A stretch of DNA of 64,000 nucleotides from Ochrobactrum teleogrylli (GCF_006376685.1 NZ_VEWL01000012.1:1-64000); one strand, 5' to 3'. Shown: positions 17,330-24,808, counted from the stretch's first letter. The notes: generated by a model from the letters alone, not told the origin. Translations and numbers: made by a program.

Positions 17330-17611
17330 ATGAAACAGTTCATTATCGCGATAGCTTTTGCAGTCGCCTCGACTGCAGCGTCTGCGCAAACACCCGGCAT
17401 GCCGACCCAATCGGGCGGACAGGAACCTGAGGTGCCGGGAAACCCGCCGCCTTCGTCCAATCAGCAGCCTGCTGCACCAGAGAACGTACCCGTTCCTGAA
17501 AAAGCGCAACCACCAAAACATGATCGTAAAGACCGGATTGAGAAGCACACAAAGTGTGTGCCAGGTCAGGACGCGAAGAAATGCAGGGACGAACAGCGCG
17601 GTCGCAAGTAA
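17330..17611 (+). CDS. small secreted Pro-rich stress protein (unknown function)
   Basis: A 93-residue protein with a signal peptide (MKQFIIAIAFAVASTAASAQ) and a mature part that is Pro/Gln-rich and then Lys/Arg-rich with two Cys (TKCVPGQDAKKCRDE). I do not recognise a family. ATG 17330 is preceded by GAGG at a good distance and lies 35 bp behind an exact EcfG promoter, so general-stress expression is expected. It opens the stress island. Confidence 0.72.
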   Translation: MKQFIIAIAFAVASTAASAQTPGMPTQSGGQEPEVPGNPPPSSNQQPAAPENVPVPEKAQPPKHDRKDRIEKHTKCVPGQDAKKCRDEQRGRK

Positions 17612-17636
17612 TCGGCTATCTGTCGTCATTCCTTTT

Positions 17637-17661
17637 GGAACAATCTCCGTATCGCGCGGTT
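17637..17661 (+). promoter_or_regulatory. EcfG-type promoter, GGAAC-N17-GTT
   Basis: GGAAC at 17637-17641 and GTT at 17659-17661 lie about 85 bp upstream of the DUF3008-like gene. Confidence 0.78.
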
Positions 17662-17745
17662 TGGTAGGGCTATTTCGCTTCGCGTCTGTGCGTAGCGGAC
17701 CAAGCACTCCATTCCAATGAGCGCATTGATGCCGGAGGAAAAGAC

Positions 17746-17934
17746 ATGCCCGCAAAATCGAAAGCACAGCAACAGGCCGCCGGGGCGGCCCTCGCCGCAA
17801 AACGCGGAGACAAAGCCAAAAGCAGCTTGCAAGGCGCGTCCAAGCAAATGGAAAAGTCCATGAGCGAGACGGAACTCGAGAAAATGGCTTCCACCAAGCA
17901 AAAGGGAAAGCCGAAACACGCATCCAAATCCTGA
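17746..17934 (+). CDS. DUF3008-like small basic protein
   Basis: A 62-residue, lysine-rich, alanine-rich protein beginning MPAKSKAQQQAAGAALAAKR and ending STKQKGKPKH. This matches the DUF3008 pattern found in many proteobacteria. It is likely helical and cytosolic. The function is unknown. A GGAGG site lies 7 nt before ATG 17746 and an exact EcfG promoter lies upstream. It is transcribed alone. Confidence 0.8.
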   Translation: MPAKSKAQQQAAGAALAAKRGDKAKSSLQGASKQMEKSMSETELEKMASTKQKGKPKHASKS

Positions 17935-17964
17935 ACGTCAACCTGCAAGAATTATCGGGACGAT

Positions 17965-17989
17965 GAAACATTTAGCGGCCTGATGGGTT
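17965..17989 (+). promoter_or_regulatory. EcfG-like promoter variant, GAAAC-N17-GTT
   Basis: GAAAC (17965-17969) and GTT (17987-17989) keep the 17-bp spacer with one mismatch to GGAAC. It is placed about 64 bp before the YciE-like gene. The same variant appears at 25570 and 33051. Confidence 0.5.
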
Positions 17990-18052
17990 GGGCAGGCCTG
18001 TCGCTGTAACGGAGCGGCACCTACGTCTGAAACACCAAAGGGAGAGTTGGAA

Positions 18053-18556
18053 ATGGCCAGAACCAAGCAACGCACACTTGAGGATCTCTTCTACGATACG
18101 CTGAAAGATATCTACTATGCTGAGCGCAAAATATTGAAAGCGCTACCAAAAATGGCACGCGCCGCCGAAGACGAAAAGCTCAAGAATGCTTTCATGAAAC
18201 ACTATGAGCAGACGGAAGGGCATGTCGAACGCTTGCAGCAATGTTTCGAGATCCTCGGAAAGCGCGCGCAGGGCAAAACATGCGAAGCGATTGAGGGTAT
18301 CATTGCCGAGGGCGAAGAGATTATGGATGAATTTTCCGAGACCCCCGCTCTGGATGCAGGCCTGATCTCTGCCGCGCAGGCGGTTGAGCACTATGAAATA
18401 ACCCGTTACGGCACCCTGAAGCGTTGGGCGCAAACATTGGGCTACAATGATGTGGCCAAGCTGCTCGATCAAACCTTGCAGGAAGAAGGCCAGACCGACA
18501 AGGACCTGACCCAGCTTGCTGAAACGTCAGCCAATCGTCACGCCGAAGCTGCCTGA
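18053..18556 (+). CDS. YciE/DUF892 ferritin-like stress protein
   Basis: A 167-residue all-helical protein of the DUF892 family (TLEDLFYDTLKDIYYAERKI at the N-terminus). It has metal-ligand-like acids and His in KHYEQTEGHVERLQ and AVEHYEITRYGTL, typical of a dimeric four-helix ferritin-like fold. Family members are induced by osmotic and general stress; the biochemical role is unsettled. ATG 18053 follows GGAG at 8 nt. It is first in a three-gene operon with the DUF3182-like gene (5 bp downstream) and a hydrolase. Confidence 0.88.
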   Translation: MARTKQRTLEDLFYDTLKDIYYAERKILKALPKMARAAEDEKLKNAFMKHYEQTEGHVERLQQCFEILGKRAQGKTCEAIEGIIAEGEEIMDEFSETPALDAGLISAAQAVEHYEITRYGTLKRWAQTLGYNDVAKLLDQTLQEEGQTDKDLTQLAETSANRHAEAA

Positions 18557-18561
18557 CTTTG

Positions 18562-19647
18562 ATGGACAGCTACGAGAAAATTTGCGTCGTCAGCCAGCCT
18601 TCCGACAGTCGGCATAATGTTGCCAGTGTCGAGGCCATCGCTGCACGGTTGGCGAAGCTGACAGGAATCCGTCTCGGTTCCACTGTGCAGCATTTCGACG
18701 ACGCAGTGCGGACATTCTTTGTGCCGACTTTCTCGCTTATCCGACAAAGCCACCCCGAACTCGATGCCGGTCAGTTTTGGGGTGGCTGTGTGGATCAGGA
18801 ATTCATGACGACCAAACTGGCGACACACCCCGCCTGGACCGAAGAAGACGCTCTGCCGACCGGCTGGATGCCCCAATTCGCGAAGGATCTGGAAGGTGCT
18901 GCCCTCTCCGGTTACTCCGTTTTTTCGCATGACCATGCTGCGCAAGCGGGTGCGTTTCTTCTCGGCAAGCGAAAGATCCGATTGAAAGACCCCTATGCAT
19001 CGGGCGGCAAAAAGCAAAGTGTCTTTCAAAACAACCACGAACTGGACCTGTTTCTTCAAACGCTTTCGGAAAGCGATATCGCTGGAGGAATGGTAATTGA
19101 GGAAGATATTGAAAACTCATCGACCTATTCGGTTGGGCAGGTCAGTCTTGCCGGTCTGACCATGAGCTATCTCGGTCGCCAATATACCGCGAGCGATCTC
19201 AATGGCGAGACCGTTTATGCGGGAAGTCGGCTCTATGTGGCACGCGGAGACTGGGATGCATTGCGAATGCGACTGCGCATGCCTGTCGCCCATCGAATTA
19301 TCGAAGGCGCGCAACGCTACGACACCGCCGCCGAACAGCATTTCGGCCTCGTCGCCTCGCGTAAAAACTATGACGTTCTGGTCGGACCCGTGACGGAAGA
19401 CGGCTTTTGCTGCGGGGTGCTAGAGCAATCATGGCGAGTGGGCGGGGCTTCTCCCGCGGAAATGCTCGCTCTGGAGGCGATGACTGCGGACAGTTCCGTC
19501 AGCGCATTGAAGGTTGTCGCACGCGAGACTTACGGTGCAGAACCCCGGTTCGCAGCCGATGATTTTGTTGTGTATGCGGGCGAGGACGATATCGGCCAGC
19601 CGCTCCATAAATATGCACGAATAGAGAAACTCTATCATGATCCGTAA
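18562..19647 (+). CDS. DUF3182-like protein, possible ATP-grasp fold
   Basis: A 361-residue protein that I assign to the DUF3182 type from its length and segments such as LLGKRKIRLKDPYASGGKKQ, GGMVIEEDIEN and FGLVASRKNYDVLVGPV. The KDPYASGG loop and the following GMVIEE strand resemble the nucleotide-binding parts of ATP-grasp ligases, which would suggest a peptide- or amide-bond-forming enzyme; this is inference. It starts at ATG 18562, 5 bp after the YciE-like gene and with no own ribosome site, so it is translationally coupled. Its 3' end overlaps the hydrolase gene by 11 bp. Confidence 0.65.
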   Translation: MDSYEKICVVSQPSDSRHNVASVEAIAARLAKLTGIRLGSTVQHFDDAVRTFFVPTFSLIRQSHPELDAGQFWGGCVDQEFMTTKLATHPAWTEEDALPTGWMPQFAKDLEGAALSGYSVFSHDHAAQAGAFLLGKRKIRLKDPYASGGKKQSVFQNNHELDLFLQTLSESDIAGGMVIEEDIENSSTYSVGQVSLAGLTMSYLGRQYTASDLNGETVYAGSRLYVARGDWDALRMRLRMPVAHRIIEGAQRYDTAAEQHFGLVASRKNYDVLVGPVTEDGFCCGVLEQSWRVGGASPAEMLALEAMTADSSVSALKVVARETYGAEPRFAADDFVVYAGEDDIGQPLHKYARIEKLYHDP

Positions 19648-20365
19648 TGCTACCACCATTGATGTAGACCAGGTCCAACTGGACGCCACGGTCATCTCAC
19701 CGGACACAACCATTCCAGGCGTTTTGTTTCTCCACGGCTGGGCTGGCAATCAAGAACGCGATATCGAGCGGGCTAAATCAATTTCGGAACTCGGTTGCGT
19801 TTGCCTGACATTCGACATGCGCGGTCACGGACATACAGTCACCAGCAACAAGACCGTAACGCGGGGAGACAATCTGGACGACGTCATTGCCGCCTATGAC
19901 CGGCTGGCAAGCCTGAAGATCGTAGAGGATGGTTCGATTGTCGTCGTCGGAAGCAGCTATGGCGGTTATCTGGCGACGCTATTGACGGAATTTCGGCCCG
20001 TCAGGTGGTTGGCTCTCAGAGCCCCTGCCCTTTATCGCGACAGTTATTGGCAATTGCCGAAAGCGCAACTCGATAGGGTTGATCTCCAATCCTATCGCTC
20101 GGCGTTGATCGGAGCAGAGGACAATCGAGCGCTGCGTCAGGCCCGAGAGTTTCGCGGGGACGTCCTGCTCGTTGAGTCCGAACATGATACAATTGTACCC
20201 CATCCAACCATCGCCAGTTATCAAAGCGCTTTCATCCATTCTCATTCACTGACCCTGCGTATGCTGGATGGTGCAGACCACGCTCTTGAGGACGCTGTTC
20301 ACCAGAAGACTTATAACCATCTTCTGACACGCTGGATCAGGGAAATGGTTCTCGGCGCCCGTTAG
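19637..20365 (+). CDS. alpha/beta hydrolase
   Basis: A 242-residue alpha/beta hydrolase with an oxyanion HGWAGNQ, a nucleophile Ser in VGSSYGG, an acidic residue in VESEHD, and a catalytic His in DGADHAL. It is related to dienelactone-hydrolase/prolyl-oligopeptidase-like esterases. The substrate is unknown. It overlaps the DUF3182-like gene by 11 bp and closes the stress operon that begins with the YciE-like protein. A shared function with the putative ATP-grasp protein is likely. Confidence 0.85.
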   Translation: MIRNATTIDVDQVQLDATVISPDTTIPGVLFLHGWAGNQERDIERAKSISELGCVCLTFDMRGHGHTVTSNKTVTRGDNLDDVIAAYDRLASLKIVEDGSIVVVGSSYGGYLATLLTEFRPVRWLALRAPALYRDSYWQLPKAQLDRVDLQSYRSALIGAEDNRALRQAREFRGDVLLVESEHDTIVPHPTIASYQSAFIHSHSLTLRMLDGADHALEDAVHQKTYNHLLTRWIREMVLGAR

Positions 20366-20431
20366 AATACAGCGTAAAAGCAGAAACTTACGGCCATTAT
20401 CCAACTCTGTTGGATCAAAACACAAGGCAGT

Positions 20432-20456
20432 GGAACATCCTAGCCTCTCGCTGGTT
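20432..20456 (+). promoter_or_regulatory. EcfG-type promoter, GGAAC-N17-GTT
   Basis: GGAAC (20432-20436) and GTT (20454-20456) lie 33 bp upstream of the PepSY-like gene. The promoter probably serves the four-gene operon ending in the UdgX-type gene. Confidence 0.8.
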
Positions 20457-20488
20457 AGGACACCTCTCACGATGAAGGGAGGAATTCC

Positions 20489-20806
20489 ATGAAAAGCTCA
20501 GTCCGATATCCAGCAGCCGCTGCTTTTGTTCTTATTGCCACCACTGCCTTCGCCCAAACGGCGCCCTCTGATGAGCCGCAAACCCCTGCGGTTACAACGC
20601 CAGGCGAGACCAATCCGAACGCACCCGTTCCGGGCAAGAACAGTTTTACCGAAGAGCAGGCAAAGCAGCGTTTCACCGACGCAGGTTACACCAACATCAT
20701 GAACCTCAAACTGGGTGAAGATGGCATCTGGCGCGCCGAAGCGGCGCGTGATGGACAGCCCTTTAAAGTTCAGCTCGACTTTCAGGGCAACGTAACCACG
20801 CAATAA
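20489..20806 (+). CDS. small periplasmic PepSY-like protein
   Basis: A 105-residue protein with a signal peptide (ending TTAFAQ), a Pro-rich linker, and a C-terminal domain of PepSY type (EEQAKQRFTDAGYTNIMNL then KVQLDFQGNV). It is likely periplasmic, possibly a protease modulator or ligand binder as proposed for PepSY domains. GGGAGG is well placed before ATG 20489. It is first of the operon behind an exact EcfG promoter. Confidence 0.8.
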   Translation: MKSSVRYPAAAAFVLIATTAFAQTAPSDEPQTPAVTTPGETNPNAPVPGKNSFTEEQAKQRFTDAGYTNIMNLKLGEDGIWRAEAARDGQPFKVQLDFQGNVTTQ

Positions 20807-20839
20807 TAACGCAGCCCAAAACGAACGAAGGAGATGACA

Positions 20840-21445
20840 ATGGTACATGTCACCGGTCTTTTCGATAATCATGACGAAGCGCTCGACGCTGTCCGGGCAC
20901 TGCAAGAAGCAGGTATTTCAGCGGACGATATCAGCCTCATATCCAATAACACCAATGGGCAATATGTCGATGACGCGGTCCAGGAAGATCAATCCACCAT
21001 CACGGGCGTGGAAACTGGCGCTGGTGTCGGAGCTGTTGCGGGTGGCGGAGCCGGACTGCTGACGGGGCTGGGTCTGCTTGCAATTCCCGGTGTCGGGCCC
21101 GTCGTTGCCGGCGGTTGGCTGACAGCCACCCTCGTCGGGCTGGTCGGTGGTGCAGCTGCAGGCGGCGTTGCAGGAGGCATTGTCGGAGCGCTGATGGAAA
21201 GCGGCATTCCGGAGGAAGAAGCGCAAGCCTATTCCGAAGCGATCCGCCGGGGCAGCACGCTGGTCGTCGTTCGGTGCGACGAAGAGGACCGTCAGAAAGT
21301 GGAAGCGATTTTCGACGAGTGGGCGCGTGTGGACATCCGGAAAAGGCGCAATGCTTATGTCGATGAAGGTTGGGAAGGATTCAGCGCTTCTGGCGCGCCT
21401 TACACATCCGACCAGATCGAGCAAGAACGCCGCCGATGGACATAA
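20840..21445 (+). CDS. general-stress-protein-17M-like glycine-zipper membrane protein
   Basis: A 201-residue protein. An N-terminal GSP17M-like domain (VTGLFDNHDEALDAVRAL, ADDISLISNN) is followed by a long Gly/Ala-rich glycine-zipper region (about 60-125) that may insert in membranes. A C-terminal repeat of the ferredoxin-like half (STLVVVRCDEEDRQKVEAIF) follows. Such proteins are stress-induced; the role is unknown. AAGGAG is 6 nt before ATG 20840, so I prefer it to the ATG at 20834. It is the second gene of the stress operon. Confidence 0.82.
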   Translation: MVHVTGLFDNHDEALDAVRALQEAGISADDISLISNNTNGQYVDDAVQEDQSTITGVETGAGVGAVAGGGAGLLTGLGLLAIPGVGPVVAGGWLTATLVGLVGGAAAGGVAGGIVGALMESGIPEEEAQAYSEAIRRGSTLVVVRCDEEDRQKVEAIFDEWARVDIRKRRNAYVDEGWEGFSASGAPYTSDQIEQERRRWT

Positions 21446-21466
21446 TTTAGAAGTGGAGCAGCCAGC

Positions 21467-21682
21467 ATGAAGGAGGTTACTCCCAAGGATGCCCGGCAAG
21501 GCCGGAAGGGAAGCCGGATTTTCCTGATACTTATTGTCAGTCTCGTGCTGGCGATGATTGTCTGGGCGGCGGTCGAATCTTACGGCCAGTTGACCCCCGG
21601 CAGGGGTTTCATGGATGACAACAGCAAGCCGCCCGCATCCACGGAATCGAAACCTCCTGCTTCGGCAACGGGCGCGCAATGA
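21467..21682 (+). CDS. small single-pass membrane protein
   Basis: A 71-residue protein with a basic N-terminus, one transmembrane helix (IFLILIVSLVLAMIVWAAV, about 18-36) and a Pro/Ser-rich tail. No family was recognised. GGAG precedes ATG 21467. Its stop overlaps the UdgX-type start by ATGA, so the two are translated together. Confidence 0.75.
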   Translation: MKEVTPKDARQGRKGSRIFLILIVSLVLAMIVWAAVESYGQLTPGRGFMDDNSKPPASTESKPPASATGAQ

Positions 21683-22293
21683 CACGTCCGGCAACAAAAA
21701 TTACGGAGGCTACCCTGGCCTCCGTCCGGCATGAAGCGCTTAGCTGCAGGCGTTGCGAGCTATACAAAAATGCGACGCAAACAGTCTTTGGCGAAGGGCC
21801 GGTGGGAGCCGGTATCATGTTCGTTGCAGAACAGCCGGGAGATAAGGAGGATCAAGGGGGGCGCCCCTTGATCGGTCCGGCAGGGCAGATGTTTGAACGC
21901 TGCCTCGCGGAAGTAGGCCTTTCACGCGATCGTTGCTATCTCACCAACGCGGTCAAACATTTCCGACATATTCAGCGGGGCAAGAAAAGGCTCCATCAGC
22001 GCCCTTCTACCAGCCATATTGAGGCGTGTCGCTGGTGGCTCGAGCAGGAGATCGAACTGGTCCACCCGCAACTTATTGTGGCGCTGGGAGCGACTGCCGC
22101 GCAATCCCTGTTGGGGAAGCCAGTTCGGATAGCGGACATGCGCGGGCGCTTGCTCGCTTACGGTGAGCATATCCAATTGCTCGTCACCATCCACCCTTCC
22201 TACCTGCTGCGGCTACGAAGCCGACCGGATTTCGAGAAAGAACGCGCCTTGTTCCTCAAAGAGCTCGCGATGGCTGCGGATTTTGCCAATTAA
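21679..22293 (+). CDS. udgX: UdgX-type uracil-DNA glycosylase
   Basis: A 204-residue UDG superfamily protein with the family-4-like motif FGEGPVGAGIMFVAEQPGD, the Fe-S cysteines C23 and C26 (CRRC) with C86 and C117 as likely partners, and motif B TIHPSYLL. The insert at about 100-110 reads RGKKRLHQRP. This corresponds to the KRRIH loop of UdgX, whose His covalently traps the uracil-site sugar; here it is H106 with KKRLH. It should bind and crosslink to uracil-containing DNA rather than turn over freely. It is the last gene of an EcfG-driven operon. Confidence 0.85.
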   Translation: MTRPATKITEATLASVRHEALSCRRCELYKNATQTVFGEGPVGAGIMFVAEQPGDKEDQGGRPLIGPAGQMFERCLAEVGLSRDRCYLTNAVKHFRHIQRGKKRLHQRPSTSHIEACRWWLEQEIELVHPQLIVALGATAAQSLLGKPVRIADMRGRLLAYGEHIQLLVTIHPSYLLRLRSRPDFEKERALFLKELAMAADFAN

Positions 22294-22336
22294 TCCGAAC
22301 TCTGGACAAACGTGAAGTTTGTTACAACGACAGCAC

Positions 22337-22361
22337 GGAACATCGGCGCGCCGGTCGGGTT
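22337..22361 (+). promoter_or_regulatory. EcfG-type promoter, GGAAC-N17-GTT
   Basis: GGAAC (22337-22341) and GTT (22359-22361) lie 64 bp upstream of the HEQHV-repeat protein gene. Readthrough could reach the sigma factor gene. Confidence 0.8.
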
Positions 22362-22424
22362 AGGCTTATGTCACGCGCGACACAACAACCTTGGAAAGCA
22401 TGAAACCCACCGGAAGGAAAGATA

Positions 22425-22613
22425 ATGGCCCAGAGTCATACACCAAGCCATACCCAGGGTGGCACCCACGAACAACATGTCAAGGCTGGTCAGCAAAGCC
22501 ATAAGAACGACGGCAAGCAGGCTAGCGGTGGCAATAATCAGCAGTCTTCCTCACGCGGCGGCTCACACGAGCAGCATGTGATGGCGGGGCAGCAAAGCCA
22601 CAAGAACTCGTGA
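22425..22613 (+). CDS. small hydrophilic repeat protein (HEQHVxAGQQSHKN twice)
   Basis: A 62-residue, highly hydrophilic protein. Its two halves repeat GG[TS]HEQHV[KM]AGQQSHKN, separated by a Gly/Asn/Ser linker. The composition resembles stress-induced KGG/hydrophilin-type proteins, which are disordered and protect against desiccation, but the repeat itself is not the KGG motif. Six histidines could bind metal. GGAAGGA precedes ATG 22425, behind an exact EcfG promoter. Confidence 0.75.
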   Translation: MAQSHTPSHTQGGTHEQHVKAGQQSHKNDGKQASGGNNQQSSSRGGSHEQHVMAGQQSHKNS

Positions 22614-22640
22614 CAAAAAAGGGGCGGCATAAGCCGCCCC
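22614..22640. terminator. GC-rich hairpin after the repeat protein
   Basis: GGGGCGGC (22621-22628), loop ATAA, GCCGCCCC (22633-22640). The run of A lies before it, so only the minus-strand reading has a T-tract. On the plus strand it would be a strong stem without U-run, possibly attenuating entry into the sigma factor gene. Confidence 0.55.
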
Positions 22641-22678
22641 ACACTCAAACCGAACCGTGGTTCGGAAAGGTCAGACTG

Positions 22679-23179
22679 ATGTCTTGCCCCCTCCATTCCG
22701 ACTACACGTTGGAACCGGACGAGCTTGTTGATATGATCCCGGCATTGCGCGCATTTGCGCGCACTTTTTATAGCCAACGGGAAGATGCCGAAGATCTCGT
22801 ACAGGAAACGCTCGTTAAAGCCCTGGCAAACCGGGAGAAATATATCCCTTATTCCCCGCTGAAATCCTGGCTTTTCACCATTATGCGCAACACATTTTGC
22901 ACCCGCATCCGGTTGCAAAAGCGAGAAGCGCCCGGTGTTGCCGAATGTATATCGCCGACCGCAAGCGTCGGTGCTTCACAGGAATATACGCTCGAAGCAC
23001 ATGATGTGCAGATCGCGCTTGAAACCTTGCCACAGAAATATCGCCGTGTGCTTTCGCTGGTGGTGCTGGAAGGTAAAAGCTATGAACGTACAGCTGAAAT
23101 TTGCGCTTGTTCGATTGGTACAGTGAAAAGCCGTCTGCATCGCGCCCGCCATAAGCTGCACGATATCGTCGATAGTTGA
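22679..23179 (+). CDS. ECF-family RNA polymerase sigma factor
   Basis: A 166-residue group IV sigma factor. Region 2 reads QREDAEDLVQETLVKALANREKY followed by SPLKSWLFTIMRNTF. Region 4 contains LPQKYRRVLSLVVLEG and the helix-turn-helix ACSIGTVKSRLHRARHKL. The overall pattern fits the EcfG-like group of alphaproteobacteria, making it a candidate paralogue of the general-stress sigma. No anti-sigma (NepR) or PhyR lies beside it. I use ATG 22679 with AAAGG 8 nt upstream. A 7-bp-arm palindrome CCGAACC-GT-GGTTCGG (22650-22665) sits just before the ribosome site. Confidence 0.85.
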   Translation: MSCPLHSDYTLEPDELVDMIPALRAFARTFYSQREDAEDLVQETLVKALANREKYIPYSPLKSWLFTIMRNTFCTRIRLQKREAPGVAECISPTASVGASQEYTLEAHDVQIALETLPQKYRRVLSLVVLEGKSYERTAEICACSIGTVKSRLHRARHKLHDIVDS

Positions 23180-23312
23180 TGAACGAAAAACTGTCGAACT
23201 GCCTATTCATAGCGTTTTGATTGAAGCGCAAAACCATCGCCCGATATCTTGCGTTTTGCCTTCGGACATGACTAACTAACTACTTGTTATGATAAGTCTA
23301 AATGATAGGGCC

Positions 23313-23681
23313 ATGTATTCATTTTCGGGCAAGCGCATTCTCGTTTTCGAAGACAGTTTTCTTCTTTCGGAGGAAACCGGTCGCAAACTTGGTGCGATTG
23401 GTGCTGTAATTCTTGGCCCCGTCAACACGACCGAGCAAGCGCTCCATTTTCTCCAAAACGAAGAAGTCGACGCCGCTATACTTGATGTGGCGCTGGAGCC
23501 GGCAACTGTATTGCCGCTTGTCGATGCGCTTGAAACGCGATCGACGCCGTTCATTTTCGCCCTGTCCATGAATCCGGCGAGTGATAACAAGGGCTTTACC
23601 GGCTTCGTGCTGAGTAATCGTGACAATGATCTGTCGGTCATTGCCGAAGCTCTTTTTCGTCGTCGCGGTCTGGAACAGTAG
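23313..23681 (+). CDS. stand-alone response regulator receiver domain
   Basis: A receiver-only protein of about 122 residues (KRILVFEDSFLLSEETGRKL, with the acceptor Asp in AILDVAL). The end of strand 5 lacks the usual Lys-Pro (FALSMNPASDNKG), so phosphotransfer output may be altered. No output domain is attached. Two starts are possible, ATG 23313 and ATG 23289, and neither has a good ribosome site. It lies between the sigma factor and a stress SDR and may link a histidine kinase to the stress response. Confidence 0.78.
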   Translation: MYSFSGKRILVFEDSFLLSEETGRKLGAIGAVILGPVNTTEQALHFLQNEEVDAAILDVALEPATVLPLVDALETRSTPFIFALSMNPASDNKGFTGFVLSNRDNDLSVIAEALFRRRGLEQ

Positions 23682-23718
23682 TCCCGAACGTCACGGACAC
23701 ATTCTACGCCACATGATG

Positions 23719-23743
23719 GGAACACCGGAGGATTCCGGTGGTT
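23719..23743 (+). promoter_or_regulatory. EcfG-type promoter, GGAAC-N17-GTT
   Basis: GGAAC (23719-23723) and GTT (23741-23743) lie 41 bp upstream of the stress SDR gene. Confidence 0.8.
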
Positions 23744-23784
23744 AGATCCGAAGCGATAATAATGCTGAGGAAGGACAACCCTTT

Positions 23785-24645
23785 ATGAATAAACAATATC
23801 CCACCCCTCCCTTCGATACGCCGCATCAGGCCATGCCAGGCTTGACGGAAAAGATGAATCCCAAGCCTGATCATGGCGAAGCAAGCTACAAGGGTTCCGG
23901 CAAGTTGGAAGGACGAAAAGCCATCATCACGGGCGGCGATAGCGGGATCGGACGCGCCGTAGCTATCGCCTTTGCACGAGAAGGTGCTGATGTTCTGATC
24001 GCCTATCTTCAGGAAGAGGCCGATGCGCTTGAAACGCGGTCGCTGATCGAGGCAGAGGGCCGCAAGGCCGTTTTGATGAAATGCGATATTCAGCGTTCCC
24101 AGACCTGCCGGGAAATTGCAGAGCGCGCCGCCAAAGAATTTGGGCAGATCGATATCCTGGTCAATAATGCCGCGCATCAGGCCAGTTTTAACGCGTTGGA
24201 AGATATCAGCGATGAAGAATGGGATCTGACCTTCCGTGTGAACATCCATGCAATGTTCTATCTGACAAAGGCCGCCCTGCCTCATATGAAACCGGGATCC
24301 GCGATCATCAACACGGCTTCGATCAATTCGGACATGCCCAACCCGACCTTGCTGGCTTATGCAACGACAAAGGGCGCCATCCAGAATTTCACTGCTGGCC
24401 TTGCGCAATTGCTGGCTGAAAAAGGCATTCGCGCCAATGCGGTTGCGCCGGGGCCGGTCTGGACGCCCCTGATCCCTTCCACACTGCCGGAAGAGGCTGT
24501 TGCATCATTCGGCAAACAGACGCCGATGAAACGACCCGCCCAGCCTGCGGAACTTGCCTCCGCCTATGTCATGCTGGCAGATCCACTATCGAGCTATACG
24601 TCAGGCGCAACCATTGCAGTCACGGGCGGAAAGCCAATCCTCTAA
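23785..24645 (+). CDS. SDR oxidoreductase, YghA/YhdF (stress) type
   Basis: A 286-residue classical SDR with an N-terminal extension of about 40 residues (NPKPDHGEASYKGSGKLEGR) seen in the YghA/general-stress-protein-39-like group. The cofactor motif TGGDSGIG is at 49-56, NNAA follows, and the catalytic YATTK is present. The substrate is unknown, and quinone or aldehyde reduction under stress is plausible. GGAAGG lies about 10 nt before ATG 23785. It is followed by a stem-loop terminator. Confidence 0.88.
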   Translation: MNKQYPTPPFDTPHQAMPGLTEKMNPKPDHGEASYKGSGKLEGRKAIITGGDSGIGRAVAIAFAREGADVLIAYLQEEADALETRSLIEAEGRKAVLMKCDIQRSQTCREIAERAAKEFGQIDILVNNAAHQASFNALEDISDEEWDLTFRVNIHAMFYLTKAALPHMKPGSAIINTASINSDMPNPTLLAYATTKGAIQNFTAGLAQLLAEKGIRANAVAPGPVWTPLIPSTLPEEAVASFGKQTPMKRPAQPAELASAYVMLADPLSSYTSGATIAVTGGKPIL

Positions 24646-24649
24646 AAGA

Positions 24650-24674
24650 AAGCGCCCGCTTTAAGCGGGCGCTT
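24650..24674 (+). terminator. stem-loop terminator after the SDR
   Basis: AAGCGCCCGCTT (24650-24661) and AAGCGGGCGCTT (24663-24674) form a near-continuous palindrome. Its right end coincides with the stop of the minus-strand micro-gene, so it may end both transcripts. Confidence 0.75.
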
Positions 24675-24808
24675 CAATCGGGAGGATCTGTCTGTAAAGA
24701 ATGGGGCGAAGGCTGCGTTCCAGCATCGTCATCGGTGGAAGGATAAAAGAGAGACCCTACCACCAGAAGCAACACCACACCGATGGCCAATAGAAGGAGC
24801 GTTCTCAT
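24674..24808 (-). CDS. 44-residue single-pass membrane protein
   Basis: ATG 24808 to TGA 24674 encodes 44 residues with one hydrophobic helix (LLLLAIGVVLLLVVGSLF) and an acidic, Ser/Pro-rich tail (STDDDAGTQPSPHSLQ). Its start overlaps the stop of the preceding 55-residue gene as ATGA, a classic coupled pair. It has no separate ribosome site, which fits coupling. I do not know a family. It is expected to be stress-induced through the shared EcfG promoter. Confidence 0.7.
   Translation of the reverse strand: MRTLLLLAIGVVLLLVVGSLFYPSTDDDAGTQPSPHSLQTDPPD

Noticed and set aside
23228-23259. GCAAAAC / GTTTTGC inverted repeat after the sigma factor gene, partly resembling a GTT-type promoter
   Set aside because: As a promoter it has two mismatches to GGAAC and as a terminator no T-run follows; it is too weak to call.
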